Assembly (NCBI GenBank): GCA_017510065.1
Contig: JAFWOB010000104.1
Span: forward strand, 1-64,000
From: Parasporobacterium sp.
Lineage (GTDB): Bacteria > Bacillota > Clostridia > Lachnospirales > Lachnospiraceae
Length of the DNA stretch: 64,000 bases
Direction of reading: 5' to 3'
Under the pieces are notes generated by a model, which worked only from the letters and a program-made list of their open reading frames with translations, was not told the DNA's origin and did no database searches. Below are positions 1 to 8,921 of this stretch, piece by piece. The stretch's first letter is position 1; each line of letters starts with the position of its first letter. The position numbers and the translations under genes are program-made.

Positions 1-1
1 A

Positions 2-1186
2 CCTGACGGGTTTGATATGGATGAAGTCAGGCAGGCTCTTCTGAAGCATTTCACCCAGCAGCTTTTGTACGGGGGCACCGATATCGGTACCCTTCTGGAA
101 CAAGCCCGCAGACTGGATCAGGATATCGTTCGTTCTTATTACCAGGTCAGTGTCTGCCAGCTGGACGCCCCGGTTCGGGATCGGAACCTTCTGGTCAGTA
201 CGATCCAACACGTTCTCTCCGGCCTGGACCAGGTTCTTTACTATTTCAATGCGGCCGATCAGCTGACGCTTCTTCTGTGTGATAACGATGAACAGAATCT
301 GATCGAACGGACATACCAGACGATCCAGATCCTGAAACATGAACTGAAGGATCTTTGTCCGGTGATCACGACAGTGATCGGCAATACCGTTCAGAGACTG
401 GGGGCGATTGCCGGATCTCATAAAAATGCCATTGGCCTGATGAAGCGGATCGCCGGGATCTGTGCAGGTCAGGTGGTCAATGCCAATGATACCGCCCAGA
501 TCACCACGGATATCATCCAGTTTACCGGTCCTCTCAAAGAAGAATTTCTGCAGAAGATCTCTTTCTCGTCCGTTTCGGATGTTCCGGAACTGATGCACGA
601 TCTGCTGTCCGGCGAAGACAGCGAACAGTTCGGAAGCACCCTGGTACGCTGCAATACCCTTGTTTCCTTATTAAAACTGGCGGTAAACTCGGTCTCCGAC
701 AATTCCGGAAAAGAAAAAAAAGGCGCTGCAGAGCGTCTCAGTGAAAAATACGATGTGTTTTCTGCTTCCGGCAGTTATGACACCTTCCGGGAAACGGCAG
801 AAGAACTCCTGAAAGAAACCTTATCTGCCAAATCCCTGAAATCCGAAACAGACAAATACTGGCATATTATCACTGCTGCCGAATCCTATGCCAGAGAACA
901 TTTTGATGACCCCAACATTTCCCTTCTGACGGTTTCCCGCCATGTCGGGATGAGCGCCGCTCATTTCAGCACTGTCTTTTCCCAGCATGAGGGACGTACT
1001 TTCATCAGCTATCTGACTTCCCTGAGGATCGATCGGGCCAAGGAACTGCTCTCCTCCACAAACATGAAGCTTTCGGATATTGCATTGGAAGTCGGTTACA
1101 ACGAGCCGAACTATTTCAGCCATGTATTCCGAAAATCGGAAGGGATAACACCCAAGGAGTATCGCATCCGGGAAAGCGGTCAATAA
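2..1186 (+). CDS. AraC-type response regulator (YesN-like), 5' end cut by window edge
   Basis: Likely cytoplasmic DNA-binding response regulator partnered with the histidine kinase at 2148-3614. The frame is open to the first base of the window. The residues before the first ATG (base 17), PDGFD followed by MDEVRQAL, look like the end of a receiver domain (the usual KPF...EV.QAL region), so the phospho-acceptor part lies upstream. The middle is a helical linker. The last ~100 residues carry two AraC helix-turn-helix units: ISLLTVSRHVGMSAAHFSTVF, then LSDIALEVGYNEPNYFSHVF with the usual GITPKEYR end. It converges on the binding-protein gene and overlaps its 3' end by 7 bp. The family call is firm; the exact start cannot be seen. 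Confidence 0.85.
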   Translation, partial: PDGFDMDEVRQALLKHFTQQLLYGGTDIGTLLEQARRLDQDIVRSYYQVSVCQLDAPVRDRNLLVSTIQHVLSGLDQVLYYFNAADQLTLLLCDNDEQNLIERTYQTIQILKHELKDLCPVITTVIGNTVQRLGAIAGSHKNAIGLMKRIAGICAGQVVNANDTAQITTDIIQFTGPLKEEFLQKISFSSVSDVPELMHDLLSGEDSEQFGSTLVRCNTLVSLLKLAVNSVSDNSGKEKKGAAERLSEKYDVFSASGSYDTFRETAEELLKETLSAKSLKSETDKYWHIITAAESYAREHFDDPNISLLTVSRHVGMSAAHFSTVFSQHEGRTFISYLTSLRIDRAKELLSSTNMKLSDIALEVGYNEPNYFSHVFRKSEGITPKEYRIRESGQ

Positions 1187-2151
1187 CCTCTGCTTTCGAT
1201 CACTTCTTCCGCAAGGTTGGAGATGTCAAAAGATACCTCCTCCACATAGGTGAATTTCAGCGGAGTCTCTCCTTTTTCCAACTGTTCTATGATCGCCTGC
1301 ACACGGGGGCCATGCAACGGATTGCATTCCACGTCATAATTGATCTCCCCATCCAGGATCAGGTGCAGCGCATGAGAGCTGGCATCAAAGGAAATCATGG
1401 TCACATCTTCTCCCGGTCTGATCCCGGCCGCTTTCAGCGCATCGATCGCCCCATAAGCCATATTGTCGTTTTCTGAATAGATCACATTGAATCCGATCTC
1501 TTTTGCCAGTACCTTTTCCACCAGTTCCTGCCCCTTTGCCTGGGTAAAATCACCTGACTCCCGAAAGACCAGCTGCCAGTCCTCATGGGATCCGATCCCT
1601 GCATCAAGCCCTTTTGTTCTTCCGATCTGGGCAGACGATCCGATATTGCCCTGCAGATGAACGATCCGCAGCGGTCCTTCCAGATGTTCCTCCATCCATT
1701 CCACTGCTTTATCCCCTTCCTTACGGAAATCGGAGCCGATCCAGCAGGTGAAAAGATCCAGATCTGACGTTTCGATCATCCGGTCCACGATGATCACCGG
1801 GATGTTCGCTTCCTTCGCTTCTGCCAGCACCGTGTCCCATCCTGTTTCAGTAGTCGGTGCAAGTACGATATAATCCACTCCCTGATTGATGAAATTGCGG
1901 ATCGCCGTGATCTGTTTCTGCTGTTTCTGCTGGGCGTCTTCCAGGATCAGACGGTATCCGTTCTCCACGGACAGAGCTTTCTCCATACTGATCGTATTGG
2001 CATTTCTCCAGTCGCTTTCCGCCCCTACCTGGGAAAACCCGACCACGATCAGATCCTGTTCTTCCGAAGTCGCGGAAGGGGCTTTGGGAGCGCATCCGCC
2101 AAGCAGCATGGCCAACACAATACTGATGATGACTGCAACGATCTTTTTCAT
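1180..2151 (-). CDS. Sugar-binding lipoprotein (YtfQ-like), accessory to the sensor kinase
   Basis: Periplasmic-binding-protein type I fold, 323 residues, anchored as a lipoprotein: a short basic-hydrophobic signal ends in the lipobox LLGGC at about residues 16-20. Core motifs such as GVDYIVLAPTTETGWD, DRMIE and HLQGNIGSSAQIGRTKGLD align with the other binding protein at 3876-4847, so the two are paralogues of the YtfQ (furanose-binding) group. Its ATG overlaps the stop of the histidine kinase gene (ATGA at 2148-2151), so the two are translationally coupled. No permease follows it. I infer that it presents ligand to the kinase rather than serving transport; a second binding protein for the same importer is the alternative. 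Confidence 0.8.
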   Translation of the reverse strand: MKKIVAVIISIVLAMLLGGCAPKAPSATSEEQDLIVVGFSQVGAESDWRNANTISMEKALSVENGYRLILEDAQQKQQKQITAIRNFINQGVDYIVLAPTTETGWDTVLAEAKEANIPVIIVDRMIETSDLDLFTCWIGSDFRKEGDKAVEWMEEHLEGPLRIVHLQGNIGSSAQIGRTKGLDAGIGSHEDWQLVFRESGDFTQAKGQELVEKVLAKEIGFNVIYSENDNMAYGAIDALKAAGIRPGEDVTMISFDASSHALHLILDGEINYDVECNPLHGPRVQAIIEQLEKGETPLKFTYVEEVSFDISNLAEEVIESRGY

Positions 2152-3614
2152 GGCTGCAATTCCTCCTTTCGGATCCCGACAACACCTTCCGCCGGAAGAC
2201 GGACCGTAACCGTCGTCCCCTCTCCCAGCACACTTTCAAAATGCAATCCATATCCTTCCCCGCAGTACAGCCGGATGCGCTGGTACACATTTTTGAGACC
2301 AAGCCCCCTGTGGTGCTCCTGATAGATCCCGACCTGCAGCTCCTTCAGATGCTCCGGCTCTATTCCGGCTCCATTGTCCTGCACTTGCAGCAGGATATCA
2401 TCACCTTCTCTTTCCCCGGTGATATTGATGGTTCCTCTTCCCCGTTTATTCTTGATCCCGTGATACAAGGCATTTTCGATCAGGGGCTGTAAGATCAGCT
2501 TCGGCACCATGCAGTCTTCGATCTCTTCCGGGATATCGACATGATAAGTCATAATATCGCTGTACCGGATCTGCTGGATCTCCAGGTAGCTGGTAGCCTG
2601 AGCCACTTCAGCCCGCAGCGGGATGATGTCTCTTCCGTCACTTAAGGAATTACGGAAGAAAGTAGACAAAGCCGTCACCATGGTGACAACGTCTTCTTCC
2701 CGTTCGGATTCTGCCAGGATTGCGATGGAATCCAGGGTATTGTAAAGAAAATGAGGATTGATCTGCGCCAGTAAAAGCTCCAGTTCCGCCCGATGGAGCG
2801 ATCTCTGGTCTTCGATCCTCTTTTCCATCAATTCCTCGATCTGCCCCGCCATGATATCAAAATTCCGATCCAGGGTCTGCAGCTCCGTGATGTCTGTCTC
2901 CACCGGATGGCTGGAAAAATCATTTGCTCCGAATCGCTGTGCCTTTTCCGACATTTCCCGGATAGGATCGGTAATGGAACGGGTCAGACGGCGGGAATAC
3001 CCCAGGGTCAGGATCGTCAGCAGCACAAGGACTGCTACGGATGTAATGACCAGCAGCATACTCTGCATACTGATGACGTTTTTCAGTCTGGAAAGCTCCC
3101 GGACTTCGTCATCGATAAAGTCATGCATATAGGTTTCGATCAGCGCTGTAAGACCTGTTTCACCGCTGATGTTCCGCTCTAACAGTTCCATCCTTTCATC
3201 ATAGGACGGCGTGTCAGCGATCTCGATCATATAGGTACGCAAATTGGCGCACATATCCAGCATGCACTTTGCCCGCCATTTATTATCCGGAAGCGATGTG
3301 GCATCTTCCAGCCGTACAAAGACGTCCTCTGCCTGGTCCAGTTCTGTCATGGGAAGTTCTTCCCTGGAAGTAGCGCTTCTGGGACGGATCACATGATTGT
3401 ACATGGCCAGATCCAGGGTGTTTTTAAACTCCTGATTGAATTCCGCTGCTGTATTGGCGCACTGAAGAGCTCCTTCATACCTGCTGTTGACCGCGACCAG
3501 CATCAGAGCCGAAAGGAGCACGATAAAGATCATGGAAAGCGACACGATCAGGAGCAGACGCCGTATCTGCTGCCGGATCGTTCGTTCATGAGTTTTTCTG
3601 TTCCTGCTGTTCAT
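2148..3614 (-). CDS. Membrane sensor histidine kinase, YesM/LytS type
   Basis: Integral-membrane kinase that should phosphorylate the response regulator at the left edge. Chosen start is the ATG at 3614 (MNSRNRKTHERTIRQQ), preceded by AGGGG; a longer upstream reading has no ribosome site. Order: N-terminal membrane helix (about 20-45), extracellular sensor region (about 45-190), second helix (LLVITSVAVLVLLTILTLGY), HAMP, then His_kinase domain with the phospho-acceptor in QINPHFLYNTLDS and a C-terminal HATPase with the N-box LIENALYHG and G-box DNGAGI. About 488 residues, normal for the family. Coupled downstream to the binding lipoprotein, which suggests a sensor kinase with an accessory sugar-binding subunit. 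Confidence 0.88.
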   Translation of the reverse strand: MNSRNRKTHERTIRQQIRRLLLIVSLSMIFIVLLSALMLVAVNSRYEGALQCANTAAEFNQEFKNTLDLAMYNHVIRPRSATSREELPMTELDQAEDVFVRLEDATSLPDNKWRAKCMLDMCANLRTYMIEIADTPSYDERMELLERNISGETGLTALIETYMHDFIDDEVRELSRLKNVISMQSMLLVITSVAVLVLLTILTLGYSRRLTRSITDPIREMSEKAQRFGANDFSSHPVETDITELQTLDRNFDIMAGQIEELMEKRIEDQRSLHRAELELLLAQINPHFLYNTLDSIAILAESEREEDVVTMVTALSTFFRNSLSDGRDIIPLRAEVAQATSYLEIQQIRYSDIMTYHVDIPEEIEDCMVPKLILQPLIENALYHGIKNKRGRGTINITGEREGDDILLQVQDNGAGIEPEHLKELQVGIYQEHHRGLGLKNVYQRIRLYCGEGYGLHFESVLGEGTTVTVRLPAEGVVGIRKEELQP

Positions 3615-3654
3615 CGGTGTGTTTATCCCCTGCGGACGATATGATTTTAAAAGC

Positions 3655-3663
3655 AGTATAGCA
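3655..3663 (-). promoter_or_regulatory. Possible extended -10 promoter of the sensor kinase gene
   Basis: On the minus strand this reads TGCTATACT, an extended -10 (TGn then TATACT), about 40 bp before the kinase start at 3614. No convincing -35 is visible. Weak prediction. Confidence 0.3.
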
Positions 3664-3818
3664 CATATCCCTGACAGGGCAGGATAGAAAACATCTATTT
3701 CAAAAAATATTTTCAGGAATCGAAAAAAAATGTCACTTTTATCCGCTCTGCCCTGCCTTGCAAAAATATTTTTCAGAAAATCCAAAAGATACTGAATGTT
3801 TTGTTTTCTTTCCCGCCA

Positions 3819-3868
3819 TATAATGCAACCATTAAGAGAGTAGTTTGACTACATACAACACAAGGAGG
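3819..3868 (+). promoter_or_regulatory. -10 box and strong ribosome site before the sugar-binding protein
   Basis: A perfect TATAAT lies at 3819-3824 with no clear -35, and a full AAGGAGG ribosome site at 3862-3868 sits 7 bp before the ATG at 3876. A missing -35 fits an activated promoter, for example by the adjacent AraC-type response regulator; that link is inference. Confidence 0.5.
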
Positions 3869-3875
3869 TATTGCA

Positions 3876-4847
3876 ATGAAAAAATTAATTGGTTTACTGC
3901 TTACTCTTGCCATGGTAATGACAATGGCAATGGTCGCATTTGCTGACGGCGAAGCCATTAAAGTGGGTGTCGTAAACAACCCGCCTTCAGAGTCCGGTTA
4001 CCGCGAGGCAAACGTAAATGACTTCATTAACGTTTTCTCTGAGGAAAATGGCTATGACGCAGGCTTCTACTACAGCATCAAGAACGATGAGCAGTTAAGC
4101 GCAGCCCGTCAGTTCATCACCGACGGCGTTGACTACCTGCTGATCTCCGCAGCAGAGACCACCGGCTGGGATTCCGTTCTGAAAGATGCACAGGAAGCCG
4201 GCATCGGCGTATTCCTGTTCGACAGAATGATCGAGTGCGATCCGGAACTGTTCGAGGCTGCTGTTGTATCTGATATGGCAATGGAAGGCGAGACCGCTGT
4301 TAACTGGCTGCTGGATCAGAAACTGGATGAGTACAACATCATCCACATCCAGGGTGCTATGGGAAGCGACGCTCAGCTGGGACGTACCGGAGCACTGGAT
4401 GCACAGTTCGAAGCTGGCACCATGAAGAAAGTGGTACAGCAGACCGCTACCTGGGATGAGGCAGAAGCTAAGAAGATCGTGGAATCCGTGATCAACTCCA
4501 AAGAGCCCTTCAACGTAATCTACGCAGAGAATGACGGTATGGCAAAAGGCGCTGTTGCTGCTCTTGATGAAGCAGGTATCACCCATGGCGTTGACAAAGA
4601 CGTTATCGTAATGGGATTCGACTGCAACAAGTGGGCACTCAGAGAACTGCTGGCTGGCAACTGGAACTATGATGGACAGTGCAGCCCGTTCCAGGCACAG
4701 GTAATCAGCGACATGATCCAGAAACTGGAAGCCGGCGAAGAGATTGAAGGCCTGAACGATATGAAGCAGATCATCTCTGTAGAGAAAGGTTTCGATGCAC
4801 GCGAGATCACAGAAGATGATATTGCAACCTATGGCCTTGGCGAATAA
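3876..4847 (+). CDS. ytfQ: Sugar ABC transporter substrate-binding protein, YtfQ-like
   Basis: Secreted type I periplasmic-binding protein (323 residues) that should deliver a furanose-type sugar to the permeases at 6463-8687. A classical signal peptide ends near AMVAFADG; there is no lipobox cysteine. Family motifs include TDGVDYLLISAAETTGWDS, FDRMIE, HIQGAMGSDAQLGRTGALD and VIYAENDGMAKGAV. Paralogue of the lipoprotein at 1180-2151. Codon use (CAG, GAA, CTG) looks like that of a highly expressed gene, and a hairpin terminator follows at once, typical where binding protein is made in excess over the importer. Furanose preference (galactofuranose in E. coli YtfQ) is by family only. Confidence 0.88.
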   Translation: MKKLIGLLLTLAMVMTMAMVAFADGEAIKVGVVNNPPSESGYREANVNDFINVFSEENGYDAGFYYSIKNDEQLSAARQFITDGVDYLLISAAETTGWDSVLKDAQEAGIGVFLFDRMIECDPELFEAAVVSDMAMEGETAVNWLLDQKLDEYNIIHIQGAMGSDAQLGRTGALDAQFEAGTMKKVVQQTATWDEAEAKKIVESVINSKEPFNVIYAENDGMAKGAVAALDEAGITHGVDKDVIVMGFDCNKWALRELLAGNWNYDGQCSPFQAQVISDMIQKLEAGEEIEGLNDMKQIISVEKGFDAREITEDDIATYGLGE

Positions 4848-4884
4848 TCACAAGAACTGATCGCTAAGAAGTAATGAACCGAAC

Positions 4885-4935
4885 AAAGCGGTGCGGAACA
4901 AGTGGACAGGATCCGCGTTCCGCACCGCTTTTTAT
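4885..4935 (+). terminator. Intercistronic hairpin terminator/attenuator
   Basis: Perfect 15-bp stem: AAAGCGGTGCGGAAC (4885-4899) and GTTCCGCACCGCTTT (4917-4931) with a 17-nt loop, continuing into a T run to 4934. It lies between the binding-protein gene and the ATPase gene of the same operon, so partial read-through would lower expression of the importer genes. Confidence 0.85.
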
Positions 4936-4957
4936 CAATCGGACAGGAGATGATCGG

Positions 4958-6463
4958 ATGGAAAAAGAAATAGTTTTAACCATGCGTGGAATATATAAGT
5001 CCTTTCCCAATGTAAAAGCCCTGCAGAACATAGACTTTACTCTCCGGAAAGGAGAGATTCATGCACTGATGGGGGAAAACGGTGCAGGAAAATCCACCCT
5101 GATCAAAGTGCTGACCGGCGTCTATACAAAAGATGAAGGAGAGATCCGTATTGACGGGATCAATGACCCGATCACCGTCCGCTCCCCGCAGGAAGCACAG
5201 AATTACGGCATCAGCACGGTTTATCAGGAAGTGACCCTTTGTCCCAATCTGACAGTGGCAGAAAATATGTTCATCGGCCGCGGTAACGGCAAAGTAGTGA
5301 AATGGAAAGAAATGGAGAAGAAAGCCGGCACTCTGCTGGAAAGCCTCGGGATCCCGGCAAGACCGAAGCAGCAGCTGGGAAGCTGTTCCCTGGCTGTGCA
5401 GCAGATGGTGGCTATCGCCAGGGCAGTCGATACCGACTGCAAGGTCCTGATCCTGGATGAACCTACTTCTTCTCTTGATGATAAAGAAGTTGCCATGCTG
5501 TTCTCCCTGATGAGAGATCTGAAGGACCGGGGGGTCGGGATCATTTTTGTAACCCATTTCCTGGAACAGGTCTATGAAGTCAGTGACAGGATTACGGTCC
5601 TTCGAAACGGAGAACTGGTAGGAGAATATGAAATTGAAAAACTGCCGCAGGTAGAACTGGTTGCCAAGATGATGGGCAAGGAACTGGAAAGCCTGTCTGT
5701 GATCAAAAAAGACGCCTCTGCGGCATCTGCAGACAAAGAGCCCCTGTATGAAGCAAAGAATCTTTCCAGCTCCGAGACGAAACCATTTGATTTCCGCATC
5801 GCAAAAGGAGAGGTCAACGGCTTTACAGGACTTCTGGGATCCGGTAGAAGCGAGAGTGTCAGGGCTATCTATGGTGCCGACCGGGTAACCGGCGGATCTG
5901 TCACCATGAACGGAAAACCGGTGAAGATCACCAGCCCGAAACAGGCCATGAAAAACGGGATCGGTTATCTTCCGGAAAACAGAAGGCGCGACGGCATCAT
6001 TGCCGACCTGTCTGTAAGAGACAATATCATCCTGGCCCTGCAGGTCATGAAAGGATTCTTCCATCCCTTCTCCAAGGCACAGGCGGAAGCATTTGCCGAT
6101 GAATACATCAAGGCGTTGGATATCAAGACGGCTTCTTCCGACACTCCGATCAAATCACTGTCCGGTGGAAATCAGCAGAAGGTGATCCTGGCCAGATGGC
6201 TCCTGACCCATCCCCAGTACCTGATCCTGGATGAACCGACCCGCGGTATCGATGTCGGTACTAAAACAGAGATCCAGAAGCTGGTCCTGAAGCTGGCGGA
6301 GGAAGGCATGAGCATCACCTTTATCTCTTCCGAGATTGAAGAGATGCTGCGTACCTGTTCCCGTCTGATCGTCATGAGAGACCGGAAAATTGTGGGTGAA
6401 CTCACAGGCGATGACCTGACCCAGGATCATGTTATGCTTACGATTGCGGGAGGTGATAAATAA
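4958..6463 (+). CDS. ytfR: Sugar ABC transporter ATP-binding protein, tandem ATPase (YtfR-like)
   Basis: Cytoplasmic double-ATPase subunit (501 residues), as in ribose/galactofuranose importers. Start chosen at the ATG at 4958 (MEKEIVLTMRGIYKSF) after GGACAGGAGA; the longer reading from 4874 runs through the terminator hairpin. First domain: Walker A GENGAGKST, signature SLAVQQMVAIARA, Walker B VLILDEPTSSLD. Second domain: degenerate Walker A GLLGSGRSE, signature LSGGNQQKVILARW, Walker B YLILDEPTRGIDVG. One degenerate site is usual for this class. The stop overlaps the start of the first permease (TAATG), so the two are coupled. Confidence 0.92.
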   Translation: MEKEIVLTMRGIYKSFPNVKALQNIDFTLRKGEIHALMGENGAGKSTLIKVLTGVYTKDEGEIRIDGINDPITVRSPQEAQNYGISTVYQEVTLCPNLTVAENMFIGRGNGKVVKWKEMEKKAGTLLESLGIPARPKQQLGSCSLAVQQMVAIARAVDTDCKVLILDEPTSSLDDKEVAMLFSLMRDLKDRGVGIIFVTHFLEQVYEVSDRITVLRNGELVGEYEIEKLPQVELVAKMMGKELESLSVIKKDASAASADKEPLYEAKNLSSSETKPFDFRIAKGEVNGFTGLLGSGRSESVRAIYGADRVTGGSVTMNGKPVKITSPKQAMKNGIGYLPENRRRDGIIADLSVRDNIILALQVMKGFFHPFSKAQAEAFADEYIKALDIKTASSDTPIKSLSGGNQQKVILARWLLTHPQYLILDEPTRGIDVGTKTEIQKLVLKLAEEGMSITFISSEIEEMLRTCSRLIVMRDRKIVGELTGDDLTQDHVMLTIAGGDK

Positions 6464-7557
6464 TGGAGAAAACGATGAAGAAACAGTCTGGTTTTCTGAC
6501 CAATTATTCCCAGCTCCTGATCCCTCTTATCGCTGTTGCGCTTCTGGTCATCTTCAATCTGATCCGGGATCCGAGCTTCTTCTCGGTGGGGATTGCCGCA
6601 AATAATAATGGCTTCCCTGTACTGCAGGGCAATCTCATCAGTATCCTGAACGGCGCCTCCGAACTGGTAATCCTTTCCATGGGTATGACGCTGGTAACAG
6701 CTGCTTCCGGCGGACAGGATATTTCCGTCGGCGCCCTGGCTGCCATTGCCGGTTCCGTCTTTGTCAAGGTTCTGAAGAGCGGTCCGATCACCGGCTGGTC
6801 CGTAATCGGCGGATTTGTTCTTTGCTGCATTGTCGCTATGATCTTCGGTGCATTTAACGGCACTCTGGTTGCCTGCTTCCGGATCCAGCCCATGATCGCT
6901 ACGCTGATCTTATTTACCTGCGGACGAAGCGTTGCCTACTGGATCAACGGCGGCGCCACACCAACCGTGGAAAGTCCGATCATCACTGCTATCGGAAGCT
7001 TTATCCCCGGGATCCCCATCCCGACGCCGATCCTGATCGTGGTCGTCACTGGGGTCATCTTTGCCCTGATCTTCCGTTTCACCAATCTGGGACTGTATAT
7101 CCAGACCGTAGGAATCAATCAAGGGGCTGCCCGGCTGAACGGTATCAACTCAGTCTGGATCAAGCTTCTGGCATTTATCATCCTGGGAGCCTGCTGCTCC
7201 ATTGCCGGTATGATCAATGTCAGCCGACTGAGTCTGATCAATCATGAAACGATCCTGATCAATATCGAAATGGATGCCATTCTTGCCGTCGCCATCGGCG
7301 GAAACTCCCTGGGAGGAGGCAAATTCCGGATGGTCGGCTCCATCATCGGCGCATACGCGATCCAGATGCTGACCATCACTCTTTACGCCATGAAGGTTCC
7401 TTCCACCGACGTAAAAGCCTATAAAGCCATCGTTATCATTATCCTGGTTGTTATGGGATCTCCTGTTGTGAAAGAAAAATTCGGCAGGTTCTGGAGTAAT
7501 ATGAAGAGGCACCGTCAACGCACGGGCAGCCTGGCAGGAAAGGAGGCGCAGTCATGA
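6463..7557 (+). CDS. ytfT: Sugar ABC transporter permease 1 (YtfT-like)
   Basis: Polytopic membrane protein of the BPD_transp_2 family, 364 residues, about 8-10 hydrophobic helices. Characteristic stretches are SMGMTLVTAASGGQDISVGA, FNGTLVACFRIQPMIATLI, GRSVAYWINGG and MDAILAVAIGGNSLGGGKF, close to the YtfT pattern. Starts with the ATG overlapping the ATPase stop, and its own stop overlaps the next start (ATGA, 7554-7557). A short basic C-terminal tail follows the last helix. Acts as one half of the channel with the next gene. Confidence 0.9.
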   Translation: MEKTMKKQSGFLTNYSQLLIPLIAVALLVIFNLIRDPSFFSVGIAANNNGFPVLQGNLISILNGASELVILSMGMTLVTAASGGQDISVGALAAIAGSVFVKVLKSGPITGWSVIGGFVLCCIVAMIFGAFNGTLVACFRIQPMIATLILFTCGRSVAYWINGGATPTVESPIITAIGSFIPGIPIPTPILIVVVTGVIFALIFRFTNLGLYIQTVGINQGAARLNGINSVWIKLLAFIILGACCSIAGMINVSRLSLINHETILINIEMDAILAVAIGGNSLGGGKFRMVGSIIGAYAIQMLTITLYAMKVPSTDVKAYKAIVIIILVVMGSPVVKEKFGRFWSNMKRHRQRTGSLAGKEAQS

Positions 7558-8687
7558 TGAAGTCAAACGTTTCCTATCCCGGCCAGAAGCGCAAGGAACC
7601 GATCTCCGATACTATGCTCCTGATGAGTATCACCATCGGTATTTTCGTTGTCATGTATGCCCTGGCAATGATCATCCTGAAGGGCGGTTTTCTGAAACCG
7701 CAGATGCTCTTTGACATGCTCAATGACAATGCCTACCTGATCATCATTTCCTGCTCCCTGACCATTGTCATGATCACCGGAAGCATTGATATCTCCGTCG
7801 GAAGTGTAACAGCCCTGGTGACCATGGTGGATGTCATGATCCTGAACGGAAATCTGCACCTGTTCGACGGCCTGCAGAAGGCTCTCGGCGTTGGTGATGA
7901 ATTCCGGATCGTATTTGCCGCTGTCATGTCCCTTGCAATCGGCCTTGCTTTCGGTGTGGTACAGGGCTACCTGATCGCTTATCTGGAGATCCAGCCCTTC
8001 ATCATAACCCTGGCCGGTCTGTTCTTCGGAAGAGGCATGGTCACCATTATCAGTGTTGACCCGCAGAAGGCGCCGCAGAATCTGATGGATATCCTGCAGA
8101 CCCGCATCAATATGCCGCTTTTGGGATCTCCCAATAAAAAAGGCGTGATCATTCCCGCCCACATTGAGATCGGCGTTGTGATCGCTCTGGTAATCCTGAT
8201 CCTGGTATTTATCCTGCTCCGTAAATTCCGGTTGGGCAGAAACTTCTATGCAGTCGGCGGCAACAGGCAGAGTGCCCTGATGCTCGGTGTCAATGTCCGC
8301 CGTACACGCTTCCTGGCCCATATGCTTAGTGGTCTTCTGGCCGGAATCGCAGGTTTCGTCTTCATGATGCATGTAGGCGCCGGCAATGCCACCAATGCCA
8401 CCGCATCGGAAATGAATGCCATCGCCACTTCCATCATCGGCGGCACGCTGCTTACCGGCGGTGTCGGCAACGTCATCGGCACCATGTTCGGTGTCCTGAC
8501 CCTGACCACGATCAAGGCCATTGTAGTTACATCAGGTCTTAGGGATCCATGGTGGCAGTCCATTACCACAGGCGCCATGCTGTGCTTCTTCATCCTTCTG
8601 CAGAGCGTCGTTCTTTCCAGGAGAGGAAGAGGCGGCTTTCATCTTCCGCCATGGCTGAAGAAAGCGGAAAAGAAAGAAGGCACGTAA
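7554..8687 (+). CDS. yjfF: Sugar ABC transporter permease 2 (YjfF-like)
   Basis: Second channel subunit, 377 residues, BPD_transp_2 family. Motifs: ITGSIDISVGSVTALV, GYLIAYLEIQPFIITLAG, FGRGMVTI, YAVGGNRQSALMLGVNV and IIGGTLLTGGVGNVIGT, which resemble YjfF. Two different permeases plus a double ATPase and a binding protein reproduce the YtfQ-R-T-YjfF layout. Last gene of the operon; a repeat cluster rather than a clear terminator follows. Confidence 0.9.
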   Translation: MMKSNVSYPGQKRKEPISDTMLLMSITIGIFVVMYALAMIILKGGFLKPQMLFDMLNDNAYLIIISCSLTIVMITGSIDISVGSVTALVTMVDVMILNGNLHLFDGLQKALGVGDEFRIVFAAVMSLAIGLAFGVVQGYLIAYLEIQPFIITLAGLFFGRGMVTIISVDPQKAPQNLMDILQTRINMPLLGSPNKKGVIIPAHIEIGVVIALVILILVFILLRKFRLGRNFYAVGGNRQSALMLGVNVRRTRFLAHMLSGLLAGIAGFVFMMHVGAGNATNATASEMNAIATSIIGGTLLTGGVGNVIGTMFGVLTLTTIKAIVVTSGLRDPWWQSITTGAMLCFFILLQSVVLSRRGRGGFHLPPWLKKAEKKEGT

Positions 8688-8764
8688 CGCCGACTGTCAG
8701 CTGCATGCGCCTTCAATCTCTGCTGCATCATTTGCGATGCTATGCATGATTTTGAGGATGCCTG

Positions 8765-8911
8765 TAGCAAAAACGAGGCTGTGCATGATTTTTTGCAACA
8801 AAAACGAGGCTGTGCATGATTTCAGCCCTTAAATGGGGGTCAAAATCATGCATAGCCTCAATTTCGTTGCACAGCATTTTCAAAAACCATGCACAGCCTC
8901 AATTCTGCTGC
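8765..8911. repeat. Facing ~30-bp repeats (two forward, two inverted)
   Basis: Gap between the importer and the aldo/keto reductase. Forward copies at about 8765-8795 and 8793-8822 share AAAACGAGGCTGTGCATGAT. Inverted copies at about 8841-8871 and 8881-8911 read, on the minus strand, GAGGCTATGCATGATTTT and GAGGCTGTGCATGGTTTT. A half unit, GCATGATTTTGAGG, occurs at 8744. The axis is near 8830. The copies could fold into a long hairpin. No reading frame runs through it. Related to the elements at 15.1, 22.6 and 40.7 kb. Confidence 0.75.
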
Positions 8912-8921
8912 ACGGCATCTG

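Noticed and set aside
3615..3785. Longer start of the sensor kinase at 3785
   Set aside because: Adds a 57-residue Phe-rich segment without ribosome site; the ATG at 3614 follows AGGGG and a normal kinase N-terminus.
4976..6064. Minus-strand open frame of 362 codons opposite the ABC ATPase
   Set aside because: Cys/His/Phe-rich shadow; the plus strand encodes two clear ATPase domains.
7563..8372. Long minus-strand open frame (269 codons) inside the YjfF-like permease gene
   Set aside because: Composition is His/Gln/Asp-rich with no domain pattern and no ribosome site; it mirrors the codon bias of the real gene.
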